A stretch of 64,000 nt of DNA from Annona cherimola (lineage: Eukaryota; Streptophyta; Magnoliopsida; Magnoliales; Annonaceae). The stretch lies in the NCBI GenBank assembly GCA_030490835.1, contig CM059972.1, forward strand, positions 93,667,137 through 93,731,136, read 5' to 3'. Within the stretch, counting starts at the first letter, position 1. Every line of letters starts with the position of its first letter. A program made the position numbers and the translations under genes. The notes beneath the pieces are model-generated. The model was given only the letters and a program-made list of their open reading frames with translations. It was not told the DNA's origin and searched no databases. Shown in pieces: positions 48,930-60,867 of this stretch.

Positions 48930-50555
48930 CGTTGGTGCCTAGTTTATGACAAAATAGAGGGGAGGAGTGCATTGTATTCTTTAAAATTCTTTTTAGTGTA
49001 TTGAATACACCACTTGTAGGCTAAGTACCCTTGAATGAAAAATGTGGAGAGAGGGAAAATAAATATTGCAGATATATCAACACAAGAAATTATAGTAGTT
49101 CCTACCAACTCCACTTCTCCAAGAACACACCCTTGTGTCTTAGGTTTTACTATATCAATGTAATTACAATTAGAGCCCTTGCTCTCTTCTAAATTTCAAC
49201 TCTAAAGGGCCTTTATAATTTTCACAGAAGTAGGTGGCGAGTCACACTCCAACCACACATTACTTGCCTTTACTTGGTTTTAGTCTCCAACATCAAACCA
49301 AGTGGAATCACAAGAACATTAAAGAGAAAAGAAAATCTACACGTTACAAATGTAAAGAAAAGTTTTCAGTGCGTAGAAAAACTTGTAGAATGAGTAGGTG
49401 AGAGAACTTCAGCACTTGCAACCAAAAAACACAGTTCTTCTTATAGATCTTCTTAATGAGCACTTGAATACTTGTAGTTTAGAAGGTGAAAGTTTAATCA
49501 ATGCTTTAGCTAATCCTCTCCACTTCATTTGATGTATATTAAATAGAGAGGGAGGAAATCCAAACGTTTGGAGGTAGGTAGCGTGCATTTAATGCGCCGA
49601 CATTCAAATTTTTTCGATCATTGATCCAAGTCCTACTCGGAGTCGACTTCAGGTGTGATTTCACCCAAGTCACAAACTGGAGTCGACTTGTATTGCGACT
49701 TCGATCTTTAGCTCTTCAATCTCAAGTTCCACTTGGGGTCAACTTGGTCTCAAACTTGACCCAAGTCGTAGGTGAAATCGACTTGGGTTGCGACTTCGCA
49801 CACTATCATGCTTATTAGAACTTTGGTGTTTCACAATCTTAATCTTATAGTATATGTATCCTTGTCTCTTCATATTTTTGCTTCAAAAGCTTTCATTTAT
49901 GTAAATAAACCTTTGTACTTCTTGATCATTGAGCATGGTCATGTCTTTTTGAAAGTTCTTTAGTGGGCTTGTGATTCGGACCTTGAATCACTTTGAAATA
50001 ATGTTTCTTGAACCAATCTTATCAATCTTGGACTTGAAACTTCTTGGTTTTAACCTTCCTGTGCTCAAGTTGAATGTTGAGGTCGAGTTGGCTTGCAACT
50101 TCGGTCAAGTCATGTGTCTGAGTCGACTTCATTTGTGATTTCACCCAAGTCGCATGTCAGAGTCAACTTGGGTTGCGACTTCGTCTCATCAAACTTAGCA
50201 TTGGATCCATAAAGATCATTCAAGTCATTAATAGAGTCAACTTGGATTGTGGCTTGACTTAAGTCACATACGAAATCGACTTTGAATACGACTTCGCCTA
50301 CTCACGCGTCCATATTGTCAACGCTATTGAAAAATGGTCTTTTGAAGTCGATTCTGAAGTTAACTTGGGAATCGACTTGACCTAAGTAAATGCTTGAGTC
50401 AACTTGGCCTGCGACTTGACCTGTCAAGCTTTAAATCTTGAAATTTTTAAACCTTAAATCATCTCAACACTCATGTTAATATCTTCAAACCTCTCAAATT
50501 AAGTTATTAATCATCAAAACATAGATTGTGCTTGATTTTCTATTCATTCACAACA
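48930..50555 (-). mobile_element. SIRE/Copia-like solo LTR, copy A
   Basis: Flanked by perfect tcctc duplications (48925-48929, 50556-50560). On the minus strand it runs from TGTTGTGAATG to a 3' end with CACTCCTCCCCTC and a final ACCAACG. It aligns along its length with copy B at 52271-53951, in the same orientation. It contains an array of aagtcgacttgg-like words at about 49620-50420. No internal domain. Confidence 0.85.
49620..50420. repeat. AAGTCGACTT-type repeat array, copy A
   Basis: Irregular repeats of 20-40 bp around the palindrome aagtcgactt, alternating with a gcgacttcg word. Spacing is uneven and units are diverged. The equivalent array in copy B is at about 52985-53815. Confidence 0.85.
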
Positions 50556-50560
50556 TCCTC

Positions 50561-52265
50561 TCTACCATGAACATCGTCATAAAAAACTTCAACAACTAGG
50601 ACAGCTATCAAAAATAACTGAAGTATAAGATGTGCAGTAAGAAAGAAAAAAGGGAAAGGAGAAAGTAAACAAATGAAAAATTTTACCATCTAAGTTCATG
50701 CCCTTGACTTTTGGATCAATATGAGGAACCTTCATATGAGTTCCTTCTCTCAAACTAAATCCTGCCAAAATAAGTAGTTGAAGTAAGAAATACTACAAAA
50801 ATAATCACAATTGGCAAAATAGGGATACCCATGTTTCTATCATCAGAATGGGAAGCTGTCTTCGTAGGGGTATCTTGAGCTACAAAAGGTGAAGATCGAT
50901 ATGCCTTAGGTATCCATACCCCCAGATAATCCCTCATAAAGATGTTATTAGAGAATATAGGCTCGCTGCCATAAGACCTCATGTGTTGGTCCACTTGATC
51001 CATATTCATTTCTACATGGGAACCCAAGAGGTCACTTAAAGTATGATCGTTGTAGGCTAGTAGTGCAAGAAAATTATTCTGCACCTCGACATGCATTCCT
51101 TTACCCACTGCATGATTGCTAGAAGAATTTGTAGCAGCATTCGAATCTGTTGCAATCTCTCCTTCCTTGAAAGGCTCAGGCTGTTGAGTAATTTCAACAA
51201 GACATGATCCTTTACTAGGATTTCCCATCATATCAACTGCGAATTTTTTTGTGATTTCTTCTTATTTCGAGGAACCTTTCTCTTAAGAAGAATTGGAAGG
51301 TCCGACAGTCGGAGACTAATTCCTGATTTGGTGGATTTTTTGCTTCTTACCTAAGGGTCATGCGTTTTTAATGACTCCACAGCCTTTGAGTTAATAAGCC
51401 GATTTGGAAACCAAAAGCGACTGATCAACTTTGGTGGATATACAACTTCGGGGAGCTTGATGTTGTATTCTGTCAAAAAAAGAAAGGGTGGGTAAGGATA
51501 AAAACACACAAAAATAAAAAAATAAAATAACAGGGAAGAGACATACTACAGGTCTCTATAAGCTTCCGGTCCTTTTGAGAAGTAGCCTTTTTAGCAGCCA
51601 ATTCCTAGAGAGTCTTCTTCACAGGCTCGGTATCATGGTGGATCTACTCTTTTCCTTCTGCAACCCAATCAATGCAATAAAAATTACACCCAACAATCAC
51701 AAGGTAGGCCTTGAAAAAAATCAATGTGTTAAACACAATGGGCTTCAGTCTCCTCCATGTTAGGTTCTTTGAAGCGTCTCACCTCAAATGGCATCACCAA
51801 GCCTAATTCTCCCTAACTGGTGGACAAGTCTAAGGGCTTGAAAGCCCAAAAGTGAGATTTAGGCACAATTTGCTCGATGGCCTTCACAGCACAAATGTCA
51901 TACCAATGTATGTAATCTTGAGTCGCTCGAACAGGATGGTCAAATGAAGAAAATTTAAGCTTAGAAGAAAACTTAACTCCTTCAAATCATGAGCACACTG
52001 CAAGTCAATGAAGAGGTCTAATGTCAACTTTCATTTGATACCTTGGAATGCGAGGAAGATATGCAAGAACGTCCTGATCAATGCCAAATTAACGTGCGAA
52101 CCAATGAGGATAATATGGCTCGACCTCAAAACGAGGCCCATCCCTGTAAGCCAGAAGACCTGGTTAAAGTGATAATGCGAAGTCCTTTTCATCAAGTGTC
52201 GACTCTTTAGACGAATATTTTGTTGACTACTCGCAAGGCGCAAGCATATGAAAAAACCTCTCTTC
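50561..52265 (-). pseudogene. Antisense gene remnant between the two solo LTRs
   Basis: Part of the broken antisense gene described at 46700-55610. The clearest frame is 158 codons at 51231-50755, with an acidic to polar body and a hydrophobic C-terminal stretch (PILPIVIIFVVFL) that is probably fortuitous. A frame at 52267-52031 joins, beyond copy B, to the piece near 53990. Confidence 0.5.
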
Positions 52266-52270
52266 AAAAT

Positions 52271-53951
52271 TATTGGTCCCGAGTTAATGGCAATAACCCA
52301 AGAGGGGAGGGGTGAATTGGGTAATTAAAATTTTTCAACTTAGACAGAAATTTTACCCCGGATTAATCTAGTCCCCTTTATGAAAAAATAAATGTAAAGC
52401 AATATAGTGCTGAGAGCAGAAATAAAAATCAACAAGCAAGATTTTATAGTGGTTCGGGCAACCTTCCCTACTCCACTCTTCCAAGCTCACACCTCTTGTG
52501 ACTTGGGTTCCACTATGTATTTCACAAATACAACTAGAGCCACTGCTCTCTTCTAGATTCCAGCTCTAGGGGGCATCAACAATTCACAGCACCAGTAGGT
52601 GACGAGTTCCACTCCAATCACACACTACTTTGCTTACACTTGATCTTAGTTACCCAAACTAAATCAAGTTCAATACAATAAGAGAAAGTAAAAGAAAGTT
52701 TCTACACGTTACTGGTGTGTAGAGGCAGATTTGGCGCAGAGAAGAACTTGTAAAGCAGTCTGAAAGATTCAACGAGCGGCTCTTGGCAGTTTGAAAGCAA
52801 GGTTCTTTTTCTAGATGTTGTCTTGATCACTTAATGCTCTTAGAGATGGAGTTATGCTCATTCAATGAATTCTCAGCTACCCTCCACGTTCATATTGAAT
52901 GTCTTTTATAAATGTTGAGGGAATCCGAACGTTTAGAAGTAGATGACGCGCATTTAATGCGCCAACGTTCGAAAATTTTTCGACCGTTGCAACCCAAGTC
53001 GCAGGTGGAGTCGACTTCCGATGCGACTTCGCTCAAGTCGCAGATGGAGTCAATTTCGGGTGCGACTTCGGCAGTCCGCAACTTCTTCAAGTTCCAATCT
53101 AGGTTGACTTGGTCCTCGACTTGACCCAAGTCGTAGGTGAAGTCGACTTCGTGTGCGACTCCACTTCCTCAGCTTTCTTGATGAACTTTAAATCCTTGGA
53201 GATGACTTTGATCACTTGATTTTCTTCATATTAATTATTCTTCTATTCATTTATAACTCTTGGAGCTTAGTATAATCATCCTAGCTTGATGTCCTTTAGC
53301 TCCTTGACTTGCAAACTTTTGAATCTTTGAAATCTTGAATACTTGAATCTTAGAGCGCCTAATGATGTCCAAATATGTGTTCATAATCCAACATGATGGA
53401 TTCATGCAACCCTTCTTGCTTTGATCTTCATTTGAGTGTTTGAGTCGTCTTGGCCTTCATCTTCACTTGAATCTAGCATTGAGCCGTCTTGATCTGTAAA
53501 TTTCGCACTGAAGTTGAAGCGGGAGTCGACTTGGTCTACGACTTCACTCAAGTCGCATGCGGACTCGAATTGGGATGCGACTTCGGCAGCTCTCGTTCTC
53601 AAGTTCAACTTTGGACAGAAATGACGAGTCGAAGTCGATGCTGGAGTCGACTTGGTCATGCGACTTCATGCGGAGTCGACTTCGTTTGCGACTTTGGCAG
53701 CTTGGTCCCCGTTTTCAACTCCGAACGAAAATGATGGGCTGCAGTTGCTGCTGGAGTCGACTTAGGGTGCGACTTGGCCTAAGTCGATGCCTGAGTCGAC
53801 TTGAAAATCGACTTAACCTGTCATGCTTCATTTTCTTCATTTGTATAACCTTTAATCATTTTCACAAACATGTTAGTAACCAAAACTTACTCAAATTGAT
53901 TTGTTAATCATCAAAACATAGATTTGACTTATTTTCCACATGTTTCTAACA
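52271..53951 (-). mobile_element. SIRE/Copia-like solo LTR, copy B
   Basis: Flanked by perfect aaaat duplications (52266-52270, 53952-53956). Minus-strand start TGTTAGAAACATGTGG; near the 3' end are CCCCTCCCCTCTTGGG and TTATTGCC, and it ends ACCAATA. The CCCAATTCACCCC-type sequence before the end is common in SIRE/Maximus Copia LTRs. Copies A and B end ACCAACG and ACCAATA, so the ancestral end was probably ACCAACA. Confidence 0.85.
52985..53815. repeat. AAGTCGACTT-type repeat array, copy B
   Basis: Same repeat theme as 49620-50420, with about a dozen gagtcgacttcg or gagtcgacttgg words mixed with tgcgacttcg. The open frames of 70-116 codons across it are by-products of the repeat. Confidence 0.85.
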
Positions 53952-55610
53952 AAAATAACCAGTCTAGATGAGAATCTTGGTCATCTTCTCGAAATTATAA
54001 CTGGCTAAGTTTCGCCTGGCAAATTTCTTCAGTATCAAACATTGAGAAAAAAATCGAGTGACCTCTTCAACCCCATAAATCTGTGGAAAATAGAAACCGA
54101 GCCAATTAAGGAGAAAGTGAGTTGGAAAATATTAAGTGGCATGCCCTGGGATTTTCTTATTGTATATGATCTGATTCAAGCCCTTATAGATATGACAGAG
54201 TACCCAAGGTGCTAAGGTGAAGCGCTTACCTTAAGCTATCTCACAGACAACGTAAAGGCATGACCATTCGTAAGACCATAGGCCAAGGAGGAAGGACAAA
54301 TGACTACGAAAACCCAAAGCCACAGAAAGAGGGACAAGCTCGACCTCAAGTTGTACTCACTGTTGACATTCAAGAGGGAGCCACAGACCGCCTTGCGCCT
54401 TAGCATGAAACTTAGTAACATTGGAGGGCCAGTTATCCCTGGATACTTGTTGGTTGAAAATCCTTGAAAACAATGTCACCCATTCTTTGGCTGTGAATTT
54501 TTTCTTCGTGTTTGTCTAATATAGCTCATCAAAAAGATCCACAACCTTTAAAGCTATTGGGTTCTTGTTAAAGATGGAGTTTAGAGGAGTGCACTCATTA
54601 AAAGGTGCTCCACATACTGGAAGGCCACATATCCCCTTCAGATCTCATAGGGTGATGCTCATTTCGCCAAATGAAAATATGAAAGAGTTAGTCGCCGATG
54701 ACCAAAAGCTAACAAAAGCATTAATGATATTGTTATTCTTCCAAAAAGCCCTCGCCAATGACTAAGATGACATCTGTTATACTAGCAACCGTGAGCACTT
54801 CCTCACGATGGGAAACTAGATCTTGTCCCCATTGATCGAAACTTGGGATATTGTCCAAGCAACTATGAGAGACATTCGTACCCTTCTTACATTTGAAGGA
54901 ATAGTCTTCTAGTTCCTTTTGCCATCAGCAAGGTTTCTCCATGATAAAATTATGGGTATTATCCAATGCCCTAGTTGGAAGAAGAAAATAAACTGAAAAG
55001 GTCTTCGGGGGGGTCAATTGCAGCAACAACCTTCCCAAAAATATAACCTTCCTAGCAGTCTGATACTCAGTAAAAAATTTCTTTAGAATCACGTAAATCT
55101 AAGTGGAATTGTTAGTGATGTCTTCCATAAGGTGACAATTCATAGGGCTGAAGTGAGAAGGCCCCTACGAACAATGGAAATATTCGCTGCTAGCTAAAGC
55201 GGGGTACCACCAAAAGTAAGGAAAAAAGCCTCCACAAGGGCAACAAAGAGAAGATCATACTTCTTGCTACTCTGCGGAGTTCTCTTCTTCGGAGCGCACT
55301 GCTTTTTCTTGGTACTACCCTTTCCCTCAGAAAGTTCTTACTAGAAACCTCTTTCTTCTTGTATGTAGATTTTTGTCTTTTAGACTCTCCATGGGCATAC
55401 TTATTAGAAGTCTTATACTTCTTTGCATGAGGGTGACATCAGAGGCACTGTAGTTGAAACTGTCTCGAAAAAAGAAGTGTTATCTTTCGGCTTCCCAAAA
55501 GAAGAATACCGTTTTCTCACTGTTGATCTATCTTTGGGTGAAAGAGCAGGAAATTCAAGAAAAGAAATATCAGACTTGACCTCTTGTAACTTTGAAGCCA
55601 TCGTTTGCAT

Positions 55611-56550
55611 AACAAAAGGAGGGGACCATCAGATTCGAAAAAAATAAAAATAAAATAAAAAACAAAAAATAAAATAAGAAATAAGAAATAAAAAACAACA
55701 ACAACAAACAGAAAAATGATTTATAGTAAAATACTACATTTGGAACCCCTAACCATGATTCACAAGTTTCAAAGCTTTTTGACATATTTAGTTGAGACAC
55801 CATAAATTTATGATCATAAATAACTAAACAGCAAAAAGGAGCTTAGAAAACTCCAAATCATGGCCAACGACAAGACTAAAGCCAAGTCATCAAGACCCTA
55901 GGTGGGATTTGATGAATTCGTGTCGAGTAAAGCATACTCACCCTTATAAGAAATATGAGGAAGATTAGAGAAAATATAGTCAAAAGAAGAAATGAATAGG
56001 ATGTTCTCTCTCACAATAAAAGGGAAAGACCTGTGATGGTTAAAGAAAAGAAGAAATATGGAAGAAACTCAGCAGCTGAAAATGAGAATAACCAGCAAGA
56101 GTTTTGAAACTAAGAGCTTAAAACGAGTATTTATAAGAGTAGACAGCAGGGGAGAATGGTATTTATGACCGTTGCCCATTGCAGCGAGGAACAGTTGAAA
56201 ACTCAGCCATCGTCTCATGGAAGAAATGTAAGCAATTGTTCTTCATGCTGAACTACTGCTCGCAAAACCAAAAAATGTGCAAAAAGGGGAACATTTAATG
56301 CTAAGTAGCTTTTACAGAGCATAGAAGGTGAGCCCATGCCACGTACAAAGTTAAACCCACTTTTCTTAGAAACGGTCGAGCAAGGAGATAAGTTCTTGAA
56401 AGAATTTAACATATATCAGGTCAAAAGCTACATTCACCTTCCAACAGTACTCCTCGGGGGCATGCGGATTCTACCCTATGCATCGAATGTTGCAATGGAA
56501 ATAAGTTTATTTCAAAAAATTTCTCATACATGAATTAGAGCATAAATTTT
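55611..56550. other. 3' region of the giant element, no further gene seen
   Basis: Upstream side of the antisense gene and untranslated 3' region of the element. It holds an A-rich stretch at 55640-55700. Short frames at 56215-56533 on both strands overlap one another and have no motif. Confidence 0.5.
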
Positions 56551-56560
56551 GAAGGGGGCA
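56551..56560 (+). promoter_or_regulatory. Polypurine tract of the giant element
   Basis: gaagggggca, two bases before the 3' LTR start at 56563. Confidence 0.8.
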
Positions 56561-57736
56561 TTTGATGAATTGCAGGTGGGCCCTACATCAAACCCACACC
56601 AATTAATTTTGGAATATAAAGATTATGTGATTTTTATTAAAAATCCTAATTCACATTAACTACCAAGATTTTTAAAAAAATCTCTTTAATCAATCTACCA
56701 TTGCCCTTTGGTTCCTGCTGGCAAAGAGACAGCGCATGCAAGTCCAAGGCAAATGAAAATGAAGGGCCGCTTCCAAGAGTTTCGGGTTGCAAAGGATGAC
56801 CATCAGGAGGACTCCGAGAAGAAGAAAGCAAAGGTAACTTCTTCCCCTCCAATAAAGGTAACACCCACCCACTGTAACACCAAGAAGATTCTCCACTGGA
56901 ATGCAGAGGAAGATGATTGCGTCCCTCCAAGTTTCGACTACACTCATAAAGTTGGCTAAGCTTGGCGCCAAGGTCGTATAATTTAGATCGTCTCCTTATC
57001 TCGCCAATGCCTTCTGCTGAGAACTTGCTACCCTCAGATTTAGCTATTCATTCCAAATTGACTTCAAGGAGCTAGCTCAGCAGTACGTCGACAGCATAAA
57101 CGCAGTTGGCCTCATGCCAACCGGATCAGTTCTCCTCACCAAAGCCAACATCGAAGGAATGCCAAAGCATCTCACCTGCAACGGGATAAAAAGCACGCAT
57201 GCAAAAGAGCCACAAGAAACAAAAAAGGAACACCACTGAAATGATTGAGATTGAGATGCTAGGATCCAAAATCTAACAGCTTAAAGCCCAGAAACGAAGC
57301 ATTTTAAAAGAAAACAGATGGCCCCGATTGGCCTCCCTTCTCCACAAAAAGGCCCAACATCCTCAAGGATTGTCTCAAGACAAGCAACAGAAATACCAAA
57401 ACTCAAAGACGAGGCCCGCATGTGTCATCGAAAAGCATGATAGCCTCCAATCAAAGCTCCACCTCAAAAAAGCAAAGAGGCAGAGTAGCTGTTCCTCAAT
57501 GTGTTGGAGAAAACCATCGAAGCTTTCAAACTCGTCTAGGCCACTAGATGACCAGCTTTGGAGCAGTGGCATCACAACCAACGCGATTTGCTCATGAAAA
57601 CCAAATGGAGACAAGGAACCCTCACGTGAAGCTATAAGGACCGACTTGCTCTCCATGCATTTTACAAAAGAGCTGGGACCGAAAGATAGCAAGAAGAAGT
57701 TGCTGCAACAACAGCTGTTAATGGGATATAACAACG

Positions 57737-58448
57737 AAGGGCGCAGCTTGGGTAGGGTACCCACCGACCTAACCCTAATTTGGTTAGGATATAGTACAAA
57801 TTATTACTCACCCCCTCAAATAAGATACGAGTAGGGTAGATACATTGAGTATCTAGAACCGATCCACATAAGTACTCATATGGCTAATTAATTAGGTACA
57901 TAATTATATATATAATATATATTATACGGTATGCATTATGCTTTATCGTTGATATCTTGTGTGCACATATATTTTAACAAATTCAAATTTAAAAGAATTT
58001 TGTACCTTATGAAGTTGTGAATTGTGAAGTAGGAAACTGGTTCGATTATTTATATATACGTCATTGACTTCCAAAGACTCTTATAGATAAGCTTATGACT
58101 TATGATTATAATATATTAATAGTTTTAACGATTAGATTATAATGGTCTATACTTCATATTTTTATATAATAATGTAAATAATAATATACGTACTTGTGAT
58201 TTTAAAATGTAAACGAGTATTATTTTACATTATTTAAAATAACATAAAAAAATTTTAAAATATTATATTTGAGTATTAAAGGAATTGATTTTGAACCGAA
58301 ATCAGAACGACCCTACGGGTAATGGGTATGGTAGGGTACATTACGAACCGAACTGACAAATGGGTAGGGTAGAGTAGATCTTTTACAAATAATATATGAA
58401 TAGAGTAAACCACTACCCGAACTGAATCGACCCGGGTTGCAACCCTAG
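57737..58448. mobile_element. hAT-like non-autonomous element, 712 bp, in the 3' LTR
   Basis: The 5' LTR has the empty site (gtaacaaccggcc near 16240), which shows the insertion. Flanks are taacaacg (57729-57736) and taacaact (58449-58456), an 8-bp duplication with one mismatch. The inverted ends are imperfect: aagggcgcagcttgggt on the left and, in complement, ctagggttgcaacccgggt on the right. Sub-terminal gggtagggta words are repeated at both ends. The interior is AT-rich with no gene. Confidence 0.85.
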
Positions 58449-58735
58449 TAACAACTGGCCATGATGAAAGACCAACAAAATTAAAAAATTAAAGAAGAGG
58501 CGCTACCAAATGTTTGCAAACAGATGTAAGAAACACCGGAGCAAAAGGAAAATCTTAACGCCACTGATTCAAAGGAAATCAATTCAACTCCAGTCCTTTG
58601 ACAAAAGACCTTCGAGTAAGTTAGGCAAAGGAGAAAGGATGGGAGTTATACCACTTGCCCGAAAATAGAAGTTTCTGCTACCCACTGGCATAAGCACTAG
58701 GGGTACCGTTGCCTCCATTCTCTAATGTCTCCATT

Positions 58736-58965
58736 GGCCATGGAGACGAGGAGGGGGTTGTTTCCACCTCTTTGTTCGCTTATTTAGTGAGGAAAGTGAA
58801 GCCTGGGACCTCTACCTTGTCACCCGAGGCTACTCCCCTAATGGTCATGAAATCGACTACTATGATAGCTTCATCATCACTGGTAGCTGCCACGACGCCC
58901 ATGGAAATGATGCTTGGATCTACAGGCGGCAAGACAAGTCGGGCGATTAATGGGATGAGGCAAGG
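58736..58965 (+). pseudogene. Captured gamma-glutamyl-peptidase-like exon fragment, 3' LTR copy
   Basis: Counterpart of 16536-16795. After the ATGG start there is a deletion of about 60 bases. The frame then reads CFHLFVRLFSEESEAWDLYL and SCHDAHGNDAWI. Differences from the 5' LTR copy include substitutions in the YDGFVITGS region (here YDSFIITGS). It is not translatable as a whole. Confidence 0.75.
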
Positions 58966-59490
58966 AAGCTGCCACCATTCGCGAAAGTCTTGGCTTAATC
59001 AGAGAAGACTTGCATCAAGACATTCAAAGAAGGAGTGACCAACCAGTAGGTTATTAAAAATCCCAAGTCGAAATTACGAGATGGAAAGAACAGAATAGGG
59101 TACCAAAGTGATGAAGAAGACGTGCCTATAAATTTCTACGGCAAAAGCATACCACAAGCAAGTGCATGCACGTGATTGCCTGTAGCTCTCGCCAACCCAA
59201 AAATCGCTGGAAACATTTGGAGGATGATTGCAATTCCGCACCTCCAAAGCCATGCATACGCCAATAAAGAATAGGCTTGTGGCAGATAACTACCCACATT
59301 AAGCAGAAAGCAGCAAATACCCACACAAAAATTGTTCCGCGGGTGCAAGTTTCGTAGCGCTCAAGCTACATTTCTATGCAGAATTACAATTTTGTTAGAA
59401 CAGTTATGTGGGAATAGTTCTGCGGGACAGTTTCTTAGCAATCAAGCTTTGATTTAACTTGCAGAATTGCCAATTCGGGCCGCCAAAACT

Positions 59491-59500
59491 CTATAAATAG
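59491..59500 (+). promoter_or_regulatory. TATA box of the giant element 3' LTR
   Basis: ctataaatag at the position equivalent to 17627-17636, followed by the same catgggga block. Confidence 0.65.
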
Positions 59501-59744
59501 CGCCCATGGGGACATAACTCCCGAGACAAGCTCACACAACACAATTCCCAGCTCCCAACCGAGAGAGCCTAAATTGTTAAGTTTTCTTTCCTTTTAGCAT
59601 TTTGAGTTGTATTCAACCAAAAAAAATCATTTCTATCTTCTCGACTTGGATTCAAAAAGGTAGGAATTTTCACTTTATTTCATTTATAATCTCTCCTTAA
59701 TTTTCTTTATTTTCTAAAACAAAAATTATTTTCTAAAATTACTT

Positions 59745-59935
59745 TTCCTCAAGTAGATACTCCCTAGGTGGCGGGTTGAATTGATACGCGGGGTTAAGTA
59801 TTTTTCTCTTATTTTTAAAAAAATATTTTTCTAAAACTATTTTTCCCCAAGTAGATACTCCTCGGGTGGTGGGTTAAATTGATATGTGGGATTAAGTATT
59901 TTTCTCGTATTTTTAAAAATCATTTTTTTTAGACT
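59745..59935 (+). repeat. Two 97-bp tandem units in the 3' LTR
   Basis: Units with aagtagatactccctaggtg and aagtagatactcctcgggtg at about 59752 and 59851. The 5' LTR has about seven of the same unit. Confidence 0.85.
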
Positions 59936-60867
59936 CCAACAGGCCCACTTGGGCTCAAATTTGTTGAGTCAAGCCTAATTAGGTTCAAACTTTTTTCAAC
60001 AAGCCCAGTTGGGCTCAAACCTTTTAGTTTGTCCAAATTGACCTGAATATATTCTTAAAATTCGGTTAAGCCTAATGCTTGGTAAAACCACCCAAATTTC
60101 AATCGAGAGGTTGTATATGGAACACGTTAGTCTGCTATGTAGATCCAGACATTGAATGCGGAACATGCTGGCTTATTAAGCTGAATGCGGGACTCGCTGA
60201 TCTACTGTGTAACTCCAAAAACTAAGAGCGCACTTAGTTTACTGTGTAGGATTGCTAGTGTAGTAGACAGGTCTCTCACTAGTCCCAAACCGAGTCATTG
60301 TTGGTCGACGGGCTAAGTGTGAACTCACTTTTGAGTCATGATGCGTGGCGTTATGCACTTCTTCTTTTTTTCAAATCACGGCACATGGCGTAGTGTACTC
60401 ACCATTTTAGGTCACGGTATACGGTTAAGTGATCTATATTTATTTTTATTAATCATGTCGCGTGGTTGATATACAACTCGTTTTAAGTCATGGCGTGTGG
60501 CGTCATGTACTACCCATTTTTGAGTCACTACACGGGGCAAGGTGTACTCATTTATATTTGTGTTTTCATCGACAAGATTATTTGTGCATTTGTAAAGTTA
60601 TAAAAAGACCTATGCATTTTATCATCATTTCAATGAGATCATCAATATTTTTTGGGACTATGGTATTTAGTTCTTTTAATCAAGGATTTTCTCATTAGAG
60701 ATGTAAAATCAGAGTGTGGAACATAATACGAACTATTTTATGATATACTTTTCGGACTCGGTTAAAGGAAGTAAATGTTTTAAAATTTTATTGGGAAAGT
60801 AATTGAGTATTTATTTTCTAAAACCAGCCGACACGAAACGGGATACCCAAAAATTGAGACCAAAACA

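Larger units (their letters stand above)
46700..55610 (-). pseudogene. Broken antisense gene of the giant element with plant-mobile-domain-like sequence
   Basis: Read on the minus strand, a coding remnant starts near 55610 (MASKLQEVKSDISFLEF after the ATG at 55601), with basic segments near 55250-55400. It then has a block at about 54690-54560 (SFGEMSITL, stop, DLKGICGLPVCGAPFNE) that matches the core of plant mobile domain proteins (PMD, aminotransferase-like). Further pieces are NLASYNFEKMTKILI near 53990, a 158-codon frame at 51231-50755, and coiled-coil-like pieces at 47180-46716. It is interrupted by two solo LTRs and a hAT element and by many stops. Antisense ORFs between pol and the 3' LTR are known from some Tat elements. 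Confidence 0.65.
15045..60867 (+). mobile_element. Giant Tat/Ogre-like Gypsy LTR retrotransposon, heavily invaded
   Basis: Two direct LTRs starting TGATGA and ending AAAACA enclose an internal region with plus-strand gag-protease-RT-RNase H-archaeal RNase H-integrase remnants. A purine tract lies just before the 3' LTR, and a broken antisense gene lies between pol and that LTR. LTRs of about 5 kb, the second RNase H and an extra ORF before the 3' LTR are characters of the Tat group. After removing inserted elements the unit is about 21 kb. The LTRs differ at about 10% of sites in a 228-bp stretch that I compared. The flanking 5-mers are aagtg and atatg. The undisturbed left arm of the host element reads acatg at this point, so a decayed 5-bp duplication is plausible. 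Confidence 0.85.
56563..60867 (+). repeat. 3' LTR of the giant Tat-like element (4.3 kb)
   Basis: It starts TGATGAATTGCAGG and ends GACCAAAACA. It parallels the 5' LTR but lacks the nested solo LTRs and the MITE, has only two of the 97-bp units and about two minisatellite units, and misses about 700 bp equivalent to 24000-24695. It has its own hAT insertion (57737-58448). The TATA box is at 59491-59500. Confidence 0.9.

Noticed and set aside
49620..50420. CRISPR-like array
   Set aside because: Spacing is irregular, units are diverged and palindromic, and the context is a plant LTR.
52912..53907. Arg/Ser-rich ORFs (70-116 codons)
   Set aside because: They are translations of the AAGTCGACTT repeat array.
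48930..53951. A single 5-kb LTR retrotransposon bounded by the two SIRE-like LTRs
   Set aside because: Each LTR has its own target duplication and the intervening DNA belongs to the giant element's antisense gene.
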